A stretch of 64,000 bases of DNA from the NCBI RefSeq assembly GCF_949628265.1, contig NC_088786.1, forward strand, positions 1,550,001-1,614,000, read 5' to 3'. A program made the position numbers and the translations under genes. Below, one piece after another: positions 24,240 to 37,800 of the stretch (its first letter is position 1; every line of letters starts with the position of its first letter). Source of the DNA: Cloeon dipterum (taxonomy: Eukaryota; Arthropoda; Insecta; Ephemeroptera; Baetidae). Under the pieces are notes generated by a model. That model saw nothing but the letters and a program-made list of their open reading frames with translations. It had not been told where the DNA came from and ran no database searches.

Positions 24240-25446
24240 ATGGGCGACGGCGAAGTTGATTACAGAGGGAAATCCAATAACCGTAAGTGACTCCGGCAGA
24301 TCGCGAACGCGTCAATCCGCCACTGCTGACTCGATTTTTCAACGCGACATTTTTATACCGTCTAATTTTCATATCGACTCTTTTAATTTTGTGTAAAACT
24401 CCACTGCTGCTATAGAGCATTTGATGACACAAATTTAGAATTAAAGCAACAAAATTTTACCTCGAACCAATTATTAAATCTAGTTACATTTATTAATAGT
24501 CTAAAAATCAGATTTGACGATTTGCAATAAATCTGAAATTATTACTCTTCCTCACCTGGCTGTCTTCCATTCTTGCCAAAGCGGCAAGTCTTATCTGAAC
24601 TTATCAACATACTCATTAAACGCGGGCCGGATGTGTGGCAGTCATATGCTCATATAGCGGCACAACAGCAATGCCCCGACCGGCACTAAAGGACACTTTT
24701 ATCGCTCACCTCGTGATACAACCCATATCAATTTAAATGTCGTGCGCGGACAGTTGTTTTGCTGAGAAATGATTTTTTTAAAAAAACAAAAATCCCTTTC
24801 TAGCGTTCGACAACGGAAGTGGCGATTACGATTTTGTGATTGACCGCGAAAAACGGGTCACGCGGATGATATCGATCAACGAGTTTCCACCAATCAATCC
24901 CTACAAGCCCGTGCCAGCGCTAATCGAGGAGCCCGAGCCCCTGCCGAGGCCCCCTGCTCGACTCGGTGCCCCCAAAGAGCCCCAAGTGGACGCTCCGACC
25001 GTTACGGCCCGATCGCCCGCACTCAGGAGAAAGGATAAGGAGCCCAGACCGGTTCCGCGCAATTCCGTCGAAGAAAAAGAGGATCAGCCCTCCAACAAAG
25101 GGAAACAGGACCTTCAAGAAGGAAATTTTGAAAAAGTGAAAGCAAAAAGGCCGGAACAGCCGCTGAAAACAGCAGAGGAGTCCCGGACTAGAACGGACAG
25201 AATGGATTTGCCACGCAGGCCACGAAATCCAAAGTACACTCGCACCTTCCCTCTTCCGGTAAATATTTGCCCGACGGATTGCTGGAGACAAACACGCCTG
25301 GCGAAAACCGTCGTCTGCTTTATTCCTAACAAAACGTGATCGCTTCTAACAAACAGCCTAGACGCAAGGTAATCCCTCAGTCTTATCGAAAATATTACAA
25401 CGGTTATCCTTCCTGTGCCGAGGGAATCGAGCTGACAAAATTTTAG
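24240..25446 (+). CDS. Unrecognised proline-rich protein, 195 aa, three exons
   Basis: Exons 24240-24282, 24804-25258 and 25357-25446 join in phase through good signals: AACC before GTAAGT; TTTCTAG acceptor; CCG before GTAAAT; AACAAACAG acceptor. The start is MGDGEVDYRGKSNN in an AAAAATGG context. The product has no signal peptide or membrane segment. It begins acidic and Gly-rich (GSGDYDFVIDREKRVTRMI), has a Pro-rich middle (PPINPYKPVPALIEEPEPLP), then a highly charged, probably disordered Lys/Arg/Glu region, and ends with a Tyr-rich tail (SYRKYYNGYPSC). I do not recognise it and assign no function. Codon GC content in exon 2 contrasts with the AT-rich flanks, which supports coding. It lies 2.1 kb upstream of Rab3 on the same strand. 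The third exon is the least certain; without it the frame runs on to a stop at 25337-25339. Confidence 0.55.
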
Positions 25447-27555
25447 CTGCTGGAGCGTCTTAAAATTTAATGGCCCTTCCAGACTCTTCTAAAACTTCCG
25501 CAGCTCTTAATGGGTCCTCCAAGGCTAGCAAAAAAAAGGCAATTCGGTGCTCATGGCAAAGTGCCTTTTATTAGGTCCCAAAAGCATGCTGATGAGGGCG
25601 CGGTATCAATTTTAAAATTACAAGTTTCAAACAATTTCATTTGAAGGGGAAAACGATTTATGCAAAATCACGCAAAAGACTTTTCTCGTTATCCCTCTCG
25701 TCGAGGAAAATGCACGTGCGAGGCAATGTCGTGAGCGAGGGAAACATGCAAAATGCTATATTGTTTAATGTTGAAATTATTATCAGCAGAGGACAATTAC
25801 GGCGCGAGTCACGTCGAACAAGAGTAAAAGGAGTAAAAGCGACTTTTCGCCCCCCGTCGAGGAGTTTTGTTGGCACATAGCGCACAACAGTGTTCTCCTT
25901 GTGATACTAATTACGCTCGGCCTGGAGCCGCAGCCTTTTCCCGAAATGAGGTCAGCGCCGAGAAGAAAAAGGGTAAATAAGTGGCTGAAGCGCGCCTCCG
26001 CGATTACTATGCAGTAGAGATGCCGTCGGCGTGTTGCGAGTTTGCGGATTCAGACTTCGGACGGTCGGCTTTTGAGATTCAGATTGAAACTTTGGCCCGG
26101 CTAGTCAGATTAAAAGTTGCGTCGCGAGGGTGCTTCATGCCAAAGTGACACGATTATAACTTTTTTCATAAAAACTTGTGCGCACACGCCCACGCCCTTT
26201 TACATTCACCGAGAGCAAAAAATTTGAATGAAACTGAGCCTAATTTGCAAATCAAATTTCAAGCTTCAACCTTGAACTTACAGGTTGTCTTATCCGTTTG
26301 CCGACAAATAGAATTGATTTTGATGAATAAATATGAATACAATCCAAATTGTAGGCAGGACAAAAGTGGGGCAGAATTCTTGAGATCGAATAGCGTCGGA
26401 AACACGGTTTGTTGGTTTGCTGGCGGTGCTGTGCATGTTAACAAAGGAATTTGAGTAAACAGACAAACAGAGCTACAGGCGGCAGAATATTATTCAGCGG
26501 CCACTCGAATTCCAATTTCACGTGGCAGTAGAAGCGGAATGAAATTCGCGAGCACTCGAGCGCTGCCAGCCTTTAATGATGCGCGATGATTTCGGCTCTG
26601 GTTTTAGTAGTGGGCGCTGCTAATTCAAGGGCCATTCACGACGGGGCGATTCCAGCCCCGGCCGGGCAGCGGCCTTTTTCGGCATTCACTCGCACCTATC
26701 TGGGGCTGCAATCGCGATTGATGAATCACAAAAGGCAAACGTGACCCCGTGTGTATTATGCTGAAAAAGTAAGAGCAGCACAGATATAGCAAACTCGGTT
26801 GGTCGGAGAAATCAATAAAATTTACTCACAACTCCAGCAGAGGCCCTCTCGGTTGCATTTTCACCACCGGCAGACGATTCTCGCACGGATTTTGGGCCAA
26901 AAGTGTCGATTCGCCGGGTTCCTTGCCGGAACATTCCGCATTCTGACGCAAGGTAATTTTCGTGTTTCCGAGTCGAGTCGGCGATCGGTCGAATCGGCTC
27001 GCGTTTGCCATTATTCGGTGGTTTGCTTGCGGTCAGGCCAGCTCATTCCATGAATGAACATGCCGCTTGTACGCAGATCCTTCCTGCGGTGACGTCAGAC
27101 GTCATAATGGATTGATTCGTTTCGACTCGGCATAATTTCACAAGGGCTCTTTTGTTTTCTTGCGAATCAGGCTTTTGCTGCGTATGTGCACTTCACAGCT
27201 GCTCTCTATGGACTTTCATCAATAATTGGAGCGCTGAGCCAGCAAACGAGTCTGGCTCTAAATAATATTTCTCTCGCCACAAAGCATCAGGCTTGTGTTT
27301 GAATATTTGATGCTGGAATTCATTAAGCAGTCCGCTTACCTTTTGCTTAATCCCTGTTCTTTCTTGGCTTTTCACTTTGCCCACTGATGCATATTTCAGT
27401 GCGAGACTCACTCTGCGGACGGATAAAACAAAAACAAAACAAACTTGTCCATTTAATCCCGCCCTGGCTCATCTGTGCGCTTTAAAAATGCATTTTATTT
27501 CAGCCCCCGAGTTTGCTTGCCGCTTTATTGATTTGGCTGTGTGATTCTTTGACAG
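25447..27555 (+). other. Region before the Rab3 coding exon, probably 5' UTR and promoter
   Basis: No coding frame is supported. A donor-like site, CGCAAG before GTAATTTTCG at about 26951, follows a mixed-composition segment and may end a Rab3 5' UTR exon. The DNA from 26990 to 27540 is then intron-like up to the acceptor at 27555. AATAAA at 26327-26332 might end the upstream 195-residue gene. These are guesses from signals only. Confidence 0.3.
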
Positions 27556-29812
<2,257 letters not shown>

Positions 29813-32800
29813 CTGTAAATAAACCAATCAGTATGCTTAATATATCCATTCCGAGCGGAGAACAAGAGATTCTAGAGCCATCATTTTGCGTTGTTGTATT
29901 TACGTCACGAAGACATACATTTATAGTTTTCTCTCATCCATTTCTTTGTTACTGGATTGCTGAAATTGTTGTTTGAGGGAAAAGTCCAAAATTGCTGCCA
30001 AACTCGTTACTTGGATTGATTTGAATTTGCATATCAGATGACACACACTTGCGAGAGATGTGTTTTTCTATCAATTAGATGCAATCGGGATGAATCCATA
30101 TATTTGCGACCAAAATTTATCGCATCGTGGGTAAATGTAAACGGGCGAAAGCTTTGTGCAGTTCTGACCTACAAAGCGGTTTCGTTTTGATGCAACTCTA
30201 GCAATTCGGATGATCGCGGTAATTTATTTTAATCTGCTCCACAAACGCGTGGGAATCAATGTTAGAAAATAATTGTGCGAGGAGGAAGTGTGAATCTAGT
30301 CACGTGTCACTCTCATGCAGGGTGTTTCTTTACTTGTTGTTACAGAGTTTGTTAGTGCGAGCACTGCTATATATTTACGTAAACGATCTAAAGTGGCAAA
30401 CAGGTGAACATGTAAGTGTTATTGTGTCTTTTATTTTTGATTGCGCGATTCGGCACCAACCCGTTTTTCGTGAAATATAAATTTTAAGAGTTACTCGATT
30501 CGCTCTACGTAAGCATAGTATTATGCTTACGAGGGAGACGGAACAAACAGCGCCATGTGACCAAAGCATTGTAATTAGCACTAATGTTAAGAGCGAGTTC
30601 CACTACCAGAGCACCACAATTGGTGATAGACCAACACATGAGGGGCAAAGAGCATGTGTGTCTGAAACAATATTCTGTTATTTCGCCTCCTTGGAGCACA
30701 AAACATTTTGGTTCGTTTCCATAACCGAAATGCAATCCTCATAATATGTATGCCCTATCCAATTGCTTGTACATACAATATTAAATAACTCTTGGAAAGC
30801 GTGTAATCCAAATCGACCCGGCGCGTGTACTGCTGTACAAAAATTCGCTTTCTTCTTCGCCGTGGTGACGAGAAAATCCGTTTGTCTATTTTGTCCGCAT
30901 TTCTTTCGGATTTTTTTATTTTCTCACTCGGAAAAATCTAACTTATGGTGTCTGTTTGATGTAAAACTGGATTAACACACACACACGTAAATAAACGATG
31001 CTGTTGCCTCTACGTAAAGAAAAATAGATGCGTCTGTCTGTACTGTCTGATGATTTAGAAGCAAACTGCAGAGAGTATAAAAGCATGATATATTTCAATT
31101 CAGTCAATTCGAAGGCACAAAGAAAACATGAATATGAGGTCCAAATGCCTTATCGATCTTGTCTCCACTAACTCTCGTGACATTAGCGGAAAATACCGAA
31201 AATATCTGTGTATAACTTTATCCCAATTCCAATGATTACATAACCGCAAAATAAAAAAAATCTTAACGCGAGTGAGCCCAAAAGATATTTGATGTTTGAA
31301 CGGTAAAATTGCAGTGCAATTGCTGATTTTGGTTCTTTTTCATCTCTTCTCAGGTTAATCGAGCCTATCACTTGCTAATTGTTGAAAACTATTATACTGT
31401 TAAACGCATTCACATGAAAAGTAATAACAATATCCGTTGTTGTTGTTTTTTTCTGGGTGTTTTGCCGTGTGCCAGAGTCGCGGAAGCCGGTCTGCTCGGG
31501 TTGTGTCCTTTGGAATGTGATTTCCTCTTCGCGGTTGAAATTCCAAAATAACAAAATCCATCCATCTGCTGATCTATCTGTTTTGCGAAAGGCTTCTTAC
31601 TCTAAGAGCTCAATAAGAACGATTCAATAATTGCTGTTGCGTGTCAAATAATTAAGGGTGTTTAAATGTATCGCATTTTCAGCCCCCCAAAGAACAAAAA
31701 GACTTAGCCCCTCTTATTTATTTCCATTACGCTGGGCCTAAAGTGCGAAGACACAACCCTCAGACGTGGCCGTGTATCATTCTATAATGTAAAAATAAAT
31801 TCGCCTATGATTTCAAGAACGTTGATATCGACTTTTGAACAAGAAGTGAGATTTGCAATTTATTATACGATAACACTCTTCTGCTATCACAAAAGTTGTT
31901 GTTACTTTATGAGGCGAGGTGTATATCAAATATTTATAATAATTGTGAAAAATATTAATTTTTTGAATAGAAGTAAATGTGCACAAGCAGCGTAAACACG
32001 GATGTCTAATTTTGCACGTGAGACGACAGATAATTTCATTCCGTTGATTGTAAAAAGTTTTTTTTTAAAAATGAGATTTTTTATGTGTCCACCAATCCAC
32101 AATCTCATTTCATTGGGAAAACCGAGAAAAAAGCCCGGGTCCTTTAAAAAAGTAATTAACGCAGTACATCACTAATAATTACGTGAGTACTTAGTTCTGC
32201 AACTAGACTCACGATTTTCAGGAAGAGTCTCTGAGGTTCCATCTCCTGATTCCGGTCAATACAGAACCACACAGAGGACACGAAATTAATTATATCACTC
32301 CTGTGATGTTTTGTACGGACTAAGGGAGAAAGGAGAGCATTTCCAATTAATAGAGTTCATGCACATTCCACGATCGCAGCGCGGGAAACGTTTCCGCGAA
32401 ATTGGCGCTTAGGGAACGTGACCCGTGACCTCGGAGACTTGCATCTTTTCACAGCGCATTCTAGATCGCGGTTAAAAAATCGTCACCTAGACTCGAAATT
32501 ATGTAATTCAAACTTGTAAAGAGAAAGTTGAGAACGTGTAAGTGTAAAAAATTGCAAGCAGTATATTGTTGTAAGCGAACCTATATACATACGATTAAAT
32601 ATTATGATAAAATAAACCAACTGCAAAATCACAAAATTACTTGCGAATGTTTTATTTCTATTATAAACAAAATAACACGCCGCTTTTGAAATGCATTTTG
32701 CATTTGTGTTGATCAGTCACTTAGAATTTAAAGTAGCGAGGCTTACAGGCCAACAATTCAGAGCATTTTGCATTGTTGACTATAGTAATTAAACTCTAAA

Positions 32801-32827
32801 ATCAGGATGAAGGAACAGTTATGGCAG

Positions 32828-32914
32828 ACTCACACTTTTCGCCCAACACTCACACTTCTAGCTAGGATAGGACATTACATTGATTCTTCCCTTCAGAGAG
32901 CGAGAAGTGTGAGT
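32828..32914. repeat. Foldback with ACTCACACTTTTCGC arms
   Basis: Arms of 15 bases (32828-32842 and 32900-32914) pair with one mismatch around a 57-base loop. A further direct copy of ACTCACACTT sits inside the loop at about 32848. It is too small to classify; it may be the end of a degraded element that includes repeat C copy 2. Confidence 0.5.
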
Positions 32915-32929
32915 TCCCCATAAATTTTT

Positions 32930-33090
32930 TATTTTGCCAAATTTCTCGAGAAATAAATTGATTTTTCGCTTGATTTTGATCCCTCTCGTCGCGATCTATC
33001 AAATGGTTTGCGAATTTTGAATAAAAACTCACTAAATTTAGAAATAAATCATGATTTTACAATTAGGAGACAGTAATAAAATTCCCCGCT
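32930..33090 (+). repeat. Dispersed repeat C, copy 2 (diverged)
   Basis: Shares the order TTTTGATCCCTCTCGTCG, CGATCTATCAAA and TTAGGAGACAGT with copy 1. More degraded than the other two. Confidence 0.45.
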
Positions 33091-33494
33091 TTTAAGCCGA
33101 TTTTTCAAGAGTTTAAACGACAATTTAGAAAATTTCAGCTTCTACCTAATTTTTAGATATTGTTTCAAGCAAAAGTTAAAAGGATTTTTCACACCTGTTC
33201 TATAAAGCTACACTGTTAAAAGGCATATTCCAGGAATTCCAATTGGCAGTGAGCAAACAGGTGTGAATGACCCGGCACGCATAAAAGTGCATATTTTACA
33301 CACCAGGAATTTTCCGCGAAACGTGCTCGACTCTCATTCCTTGTCTAGCTACCGCAGTAAGAGCTTCTCCCCTGTTCCTGTGTCGTTCGCACTTGTTGCT
33401 CATACTTTTTGTTCCTTTTTTATCCACTCACCGACGGCATTGTTGGCCTTGCAGCCATTGTTGAAAGTTTAAACAGCCTTTGGAAGTGAAAATC

Positions 33495-34014
33495 ATGGTC
33501 GGATCTCTGCAGGAAAATGCGGAAAAGGCGTCGGCTAAGGACGAGGAGCCGCAGGTGAGTTTATTAGATTAATTTGGCGCGCTTAATTAACGCAATTACC
33601 CTCCTCAGACGCCCAAGCTGTTGCAAATTGAGGAAGACACAGTTGGTCTGGAGAGAGAAGAGTTTCGAGTTTATTTAGAGGGAAAAGGCGTGATGGAGAG
33701 TCTCATCAGGGCCATGACGGAGCTCTTTCTCGAAGAGAACAAACCAGACGACCCTTTGGAGTGAGTCGTTAAAGTGCACACGTTGACACTTTTTTATTTA
33801 CACGTGCGTTTTTAGCTACATCAAGTCGTTCTTAATCGAGCGCCACAGACCCGAGGGAGACGTGAGCGTCTTGCGGACGGACCTGCGCGAGGCTCGGAAG
33901 AAGATTTCCAGTCTGAAGAAAACCATTGCCTCGCTGACAAGCAGACTGGAAACGTACGAGCCCGTCGGTGAATCCAGCAGCGAGGAGAAGCAAACCAAGA
34001 AGCAGGCCAAATAG
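33495..34014 (+). CDS. MYCBP: c-Myc-binding protein homologue (MYCBP/AMY-1), 136 aa
   Basis: Exons 33495-33554, 33609-33760 and 33816-34014, with introns of 54 and 55 bp and all phases agreeing. The core REEFRVYLEGKGVMESLIRA...LYIKSFL-type pattern and a C-terminal coiled coil (LRTDLREARKKISSLKKTI) ending at ETYEP match animal MYCBP, where the equivalents are REQFRRYLEKSGVLDTLTK and AQYEP. Human MYCBP is 103 aa. The extra length here is an N-terminal Glu/Lys-rich extension of about 33 residues and a charged tail ending QTKKQAK. The mammalian protein binds c-Myc and AKAPs and is found in cytoplasm, nucleus and cilia or sperm flagella; the insect role is not known to me. A MITE lies 108 bp past the stop. 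Confidence 0.92.
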
Positions 34015-34121
34015 AACTAAATTATTTACACGGATGAGAAATTAGTTTTTTTTAACATCGTGGGAATTTCAGTTCACAATTGTTGAAACATCAAAGATTC
34101 TAAAAATTGTTTTGTTTGACG

Positions 34122-34281
34122 CTATATATATATCGTCCTGGTCCCGGCAAAATTGCGTAACTTTCAACAACCAAACGCGAATTTCCTTGTTGCAAGAAAA
34201 AGTCAACAATCAATTCGACAATGAAAATTTGGGTGTTTGTTGAACGTTGCGCAATTTTGCCGGGACCAGGACGATATATAG
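34122..34281. mobile_element. MITE (160 bp) with CGTCCTGGTCCCGGCAAAAT ends
   Basis: The inverted arms start CTATATATATATCG and continue CGTCCTGGTCCCGGCAAAAT, then TTGCG. They pair over about 30 bases and then more loosely through TTCAACAA...TTGTTGAA, so more than half of the element folds back. There is no coding frame. It lies in the presumed 3' UTR of MYCBP, ahead of the AATAAA at 34493, so a transcript reading through would carry a strong stem-loop. Confidence 0.8.
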
Positions 34282-34492
34282 TTTATTATTAAGTTTCTAA
34301 CAAGTCACAAAGAAGACTGATCAGTGTGTAACATGTAAGTTTTCTACATCAGTAAAACAAGTAGCTTGAATATAAGTTTGCAGAAATCATGACAAAATAT
34401 ATTTAAATCACAAATCAGACTTTTGGAAACATTCAATCTCTATGTGTTTTTAAAATGTTAGATATATTACATTCTCCTGTTTTTTCAACAGA

Positions 34493-34498
34493 AATAAA
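34493..34498 (+). terminator. Possible poly(A) signal of MYCBP
   Basis: AATAAA 479 bp after the stop. If used, the transcript runs to within about 300 bp of the stop codon of the convergent spondin gene (34803). Confidence 0.4.
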
Positions 34499-34802
34499 AA
34501 TTTGAGTTAGAATTTACACGAATTATTACAACAAAGATCCTCAGACTTAAAATAAAATTAACAAATAATAAAAATTTGTGCTTCACACTTACGGAATACC
34601 TTTCTATCCTATACTCGGATAATTTGTACAGCTTTCCTCTCGGCAAATGCAATTTACAAATCGTATACAAACCCAGCAAAACTCTGATTTTCTCGCATTC
34701 CTTTCAAACCGCGCGTGCAGTTGTTGCAAACTGCCACCTTGTAATGACATCCTTGTTTAAAATCAGTCCTCGACTTGAGTTTGAAACTGCAGAAGAGCCA
34801 GT

Positions 34803-37800
34803 TTACCAATTGAAGTACCCCTTGGGACAGGAGCGAGCGCTGCCGCACCACTTGGCCTCGGTCAGCGGTGGACAAGGTGAGCCGCCTCGCCGGGCGTGTT
34901 TCACCACGGAGCGCCGTCTTTGCGTTTCGCCGATGCCGCACGACTTGGAGCACGCGGCCCAGTCGCCCCACTCGCTCACTCGGCAGTCACGAGGTGGTCC
35001 TGCCGCAAAAAATCCGAATTATTTAATATCAATAGTGTTTTGCATGAAAAGAAATAAATTTACAATGTGTTTGAGGTCACCAATAGATGGCACCAGCGGT
35101 TACTTTAGATTTTAATGCAATTTAAAGGTTTAAGACTGTGCATTCAGCCTTTAAATTGTTTATTTTGATAGGCTTAAAACAAAAATCAATCCAGTTGGCG
35201 TTGAGTTTGTCCAATTAACGCGTCTGGAATTTTAAGCAAAAAACTAATCAGGCAGTTAAAGATCCACTGAAACCATATTGTTGTGTGTTTCAATCGATTC
35301 CTGAGGGTCAAAATAGGTGGGGCAGGTAATTCTTCCGATCGATAAATTCATTTTAGCGAGCGAACAGAGACGCAATGCAAAACGCATGTTGCTTTGGCGC
35401 GCTTTTGGTTGCAACTGCGCAAGCGTCACTCCCTCTCAAGCACGAAGCATAGCATTGGCAGCTGTGACGTCAGAGGGGTGACGCTTGCGCAGTAGTGACC
35501 AAAGGGTTCATGCATTGCGCGCGCCAAAGCAACGTGCGTATAGCTTTACGCCTCTGCTCGCATGTCAAAATGAATTTATCGAGCGGAAAAGAACTACCTA
35601 CCCCACCTATTTCGACCTTCAGGAATCGATTGGAATATAAAAAAATGCGGCTTCAGTGGGTCTTTAATGGATTTTGGTAAAACAAAATACCTTTTAGGTT
35701 GCCAAGTTTCACTAAAATCAATTGACTATCAACCATCTGGTTTTTTTAATGTACAATATTAATAAAAAAATGAGTATTACTTATTTTGTGGGCGTGTTGC
35801 GCGTTGCCTATCATGTTCTTTTTCATCCGTCTTCTAGTTTGGTGCCGGTGAACAGCCACCTCGTTGGTGCTGACGATGCCGATGGCCTGGCCGACCACGT
35901 TTGCTTGCGGAGGAGCGACGGCAACAAAGGAGGAGTTTCTAGACTTGTGCAGCACACTCTTTGCGATCACTGGAGGGACAGCTGCCGGAAATGGATTTGC
36001 ATTCGCCACTGCAATTTTCGCCTTAACAGAAATATTCAATTTGCATTTGCAATTTGACGGGGTTATATTCTTTTGCTCACCTTTTCTCTAGCAGTGTTGT
36101 CGTCGACATTGTTGCTGTCCCTGTCAATTGTCGGCAATTCTGACATCTTGATGACCTCAATGTCACCTGTATCGGAACTCTTGCCGTCGAATTCTTGCGC
36201 CAGCTCATATTCCTTGAGCTGAGAGTGCACGATTTTAGGTCTGTGATATCATAGTGTCTGTTTGTTTACCTTGACAAATTGAAAGAAGGCGATTGACGGC
36301 AGTCTTTTCACAGTGGGATAATTAAAAGATCCTGCTGGGTGAGTCGGGTAAGTGTTGGTGATGCGGAACACCACACCCGCCGGCTCTGTCGCCCAGTTGG
36401 GCGCGGTGAATGTGAATCCGTTGTCCGTGCCGGCGTCGATCGGATCCAACTTGAAAAACATTTGCAAATTTTCACGTTTGACTCGACTGCTTTTGAGTGT
36501 ATAAAAAATTGAGCAACTTGCCTCCAGGGTCACTGTGTCAATCCACTTGCCGTCGGTGCATAAATCAAAGCTGTCCACTCCAATGAACCAGTCTGGCGAT
36601 GGCACGATGCGCGTCATCAGCGAAACCTGGAGCACACCAACGCGCAGAGTTTAATGACTCGACCATTCAACAAACAATGAGACATTACTCCTCCTCTACG
36701 ATAAATTCCCTTTCAAGAGTGCAACTTGCGTTGTTTACGGGTCAATTAGACTATAAAGTCAGGTGATTTATTTATGCTAGGCGACGAGAAAGTACCTTGG
36801 AGTGGTTGCCGTCGAGGAAGAACTTGGCCTCGACGCTCGCGGCGCCCTTCGTGATCGGCGGCGCGGCGAACTCGTCGTAGACGCCCTTTGCGCCCTGACT
36901 CTGCGCGTCCAGCAGCTCGGACCGTCCTGTCTCGGCGAACAGCTTGACGCCGGGCGAGGCCTTTTTGCCCAGCTCGAACAAGGCGAAACTCGAGTCGTGT
37001 GTTCTTCCTGAAAATTGAGAGCACACACACGTCATAGTGATAAAAAAAGCGTGCAAAATCACGAAGGCTCCATCCATCACGGCCCATGACGCAAATTGAT
37101 TTCAACTTTATCTCTGATCTCGCATTTTTCGACACGTGTGTCGCGTTTAATAAATTCCAAAATGGATTTTTAAAGAGCGCTCCGCCCTTGGAAGCAATTA
37201 GTGTGGTTGTGATACGCCTTTGCAGAATATGATCGGGCTTGTTGATATTCTAGAGCTTCATTAGTGCCGCGCGCATGTGAATTTCATTTGCTTTATTAAG
37301 TTTGTTCAGAAACTTCGCAGACGAGGAATTGATCGCCAAACAACTAAACTGAAATAATTAAAAAGTAAGAAATACTACAAAACAGCTATTCCCTATATAT
37401 CAAGTATTTTTTTAAAAAATGAATAAGCAATTAACATGACTTCTTGAAGCTGACAGCAGATGTTTCTGCCCCTTAGGCCTCATCAGCAGTACTTGAAAAA
37501 ATCCATACCACATCAGCAGGAGGATTCTGAGTCACCGACCATTGAAAATGATTTACTGCGCTCGTTGCTGAGCAAAACATATAGTGTTATGGTTCCTTCT
37601 GAATTTCTGCTTTAATTTTATTTTTTTATTTTTTTTTTTTTTGAATAAACCATACACTCGATTAAATTAAAAAATGGCTAAATAGTGCCTTTTGAAATCT
37701 TTAATTTTTTTAATTAAATACTAAAGAAAATACGCAATAGGCTAAAAACCTTTTAGGAAAGAGCAGAGACGATCAAGTCCCCGTTTAGAGGCTACCATTG

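Larger units (their letters stand above)
29813..33494. other. Rab3 3' UTR and Rab3-MYCBP intergenic DNA
   Basis: AT-rich, with no supported gene. An AATAAA lies only 6 bases after the Rab3 stop (29818-29823), which is too close for a normal signal; others occur at about 30989, 31794 and 32611-32616. The last is followed by a T/G-rich stretch and is a plausible end for a long UTR. Repeat C copy 2 and a foldback with ACTCACACTT arms lie at the right. MYCBP's 5' UTR probably begins near 33300. Confidence 0.4.

Noticed and set aside
36219-36240. The nearer acceptor after ATATCACAG for the spondin exon
   Set aside because: From the phase-0 donor at 36270 it reads ACC then a stop; the next AG (CTCTCAG) keeps the frame open.
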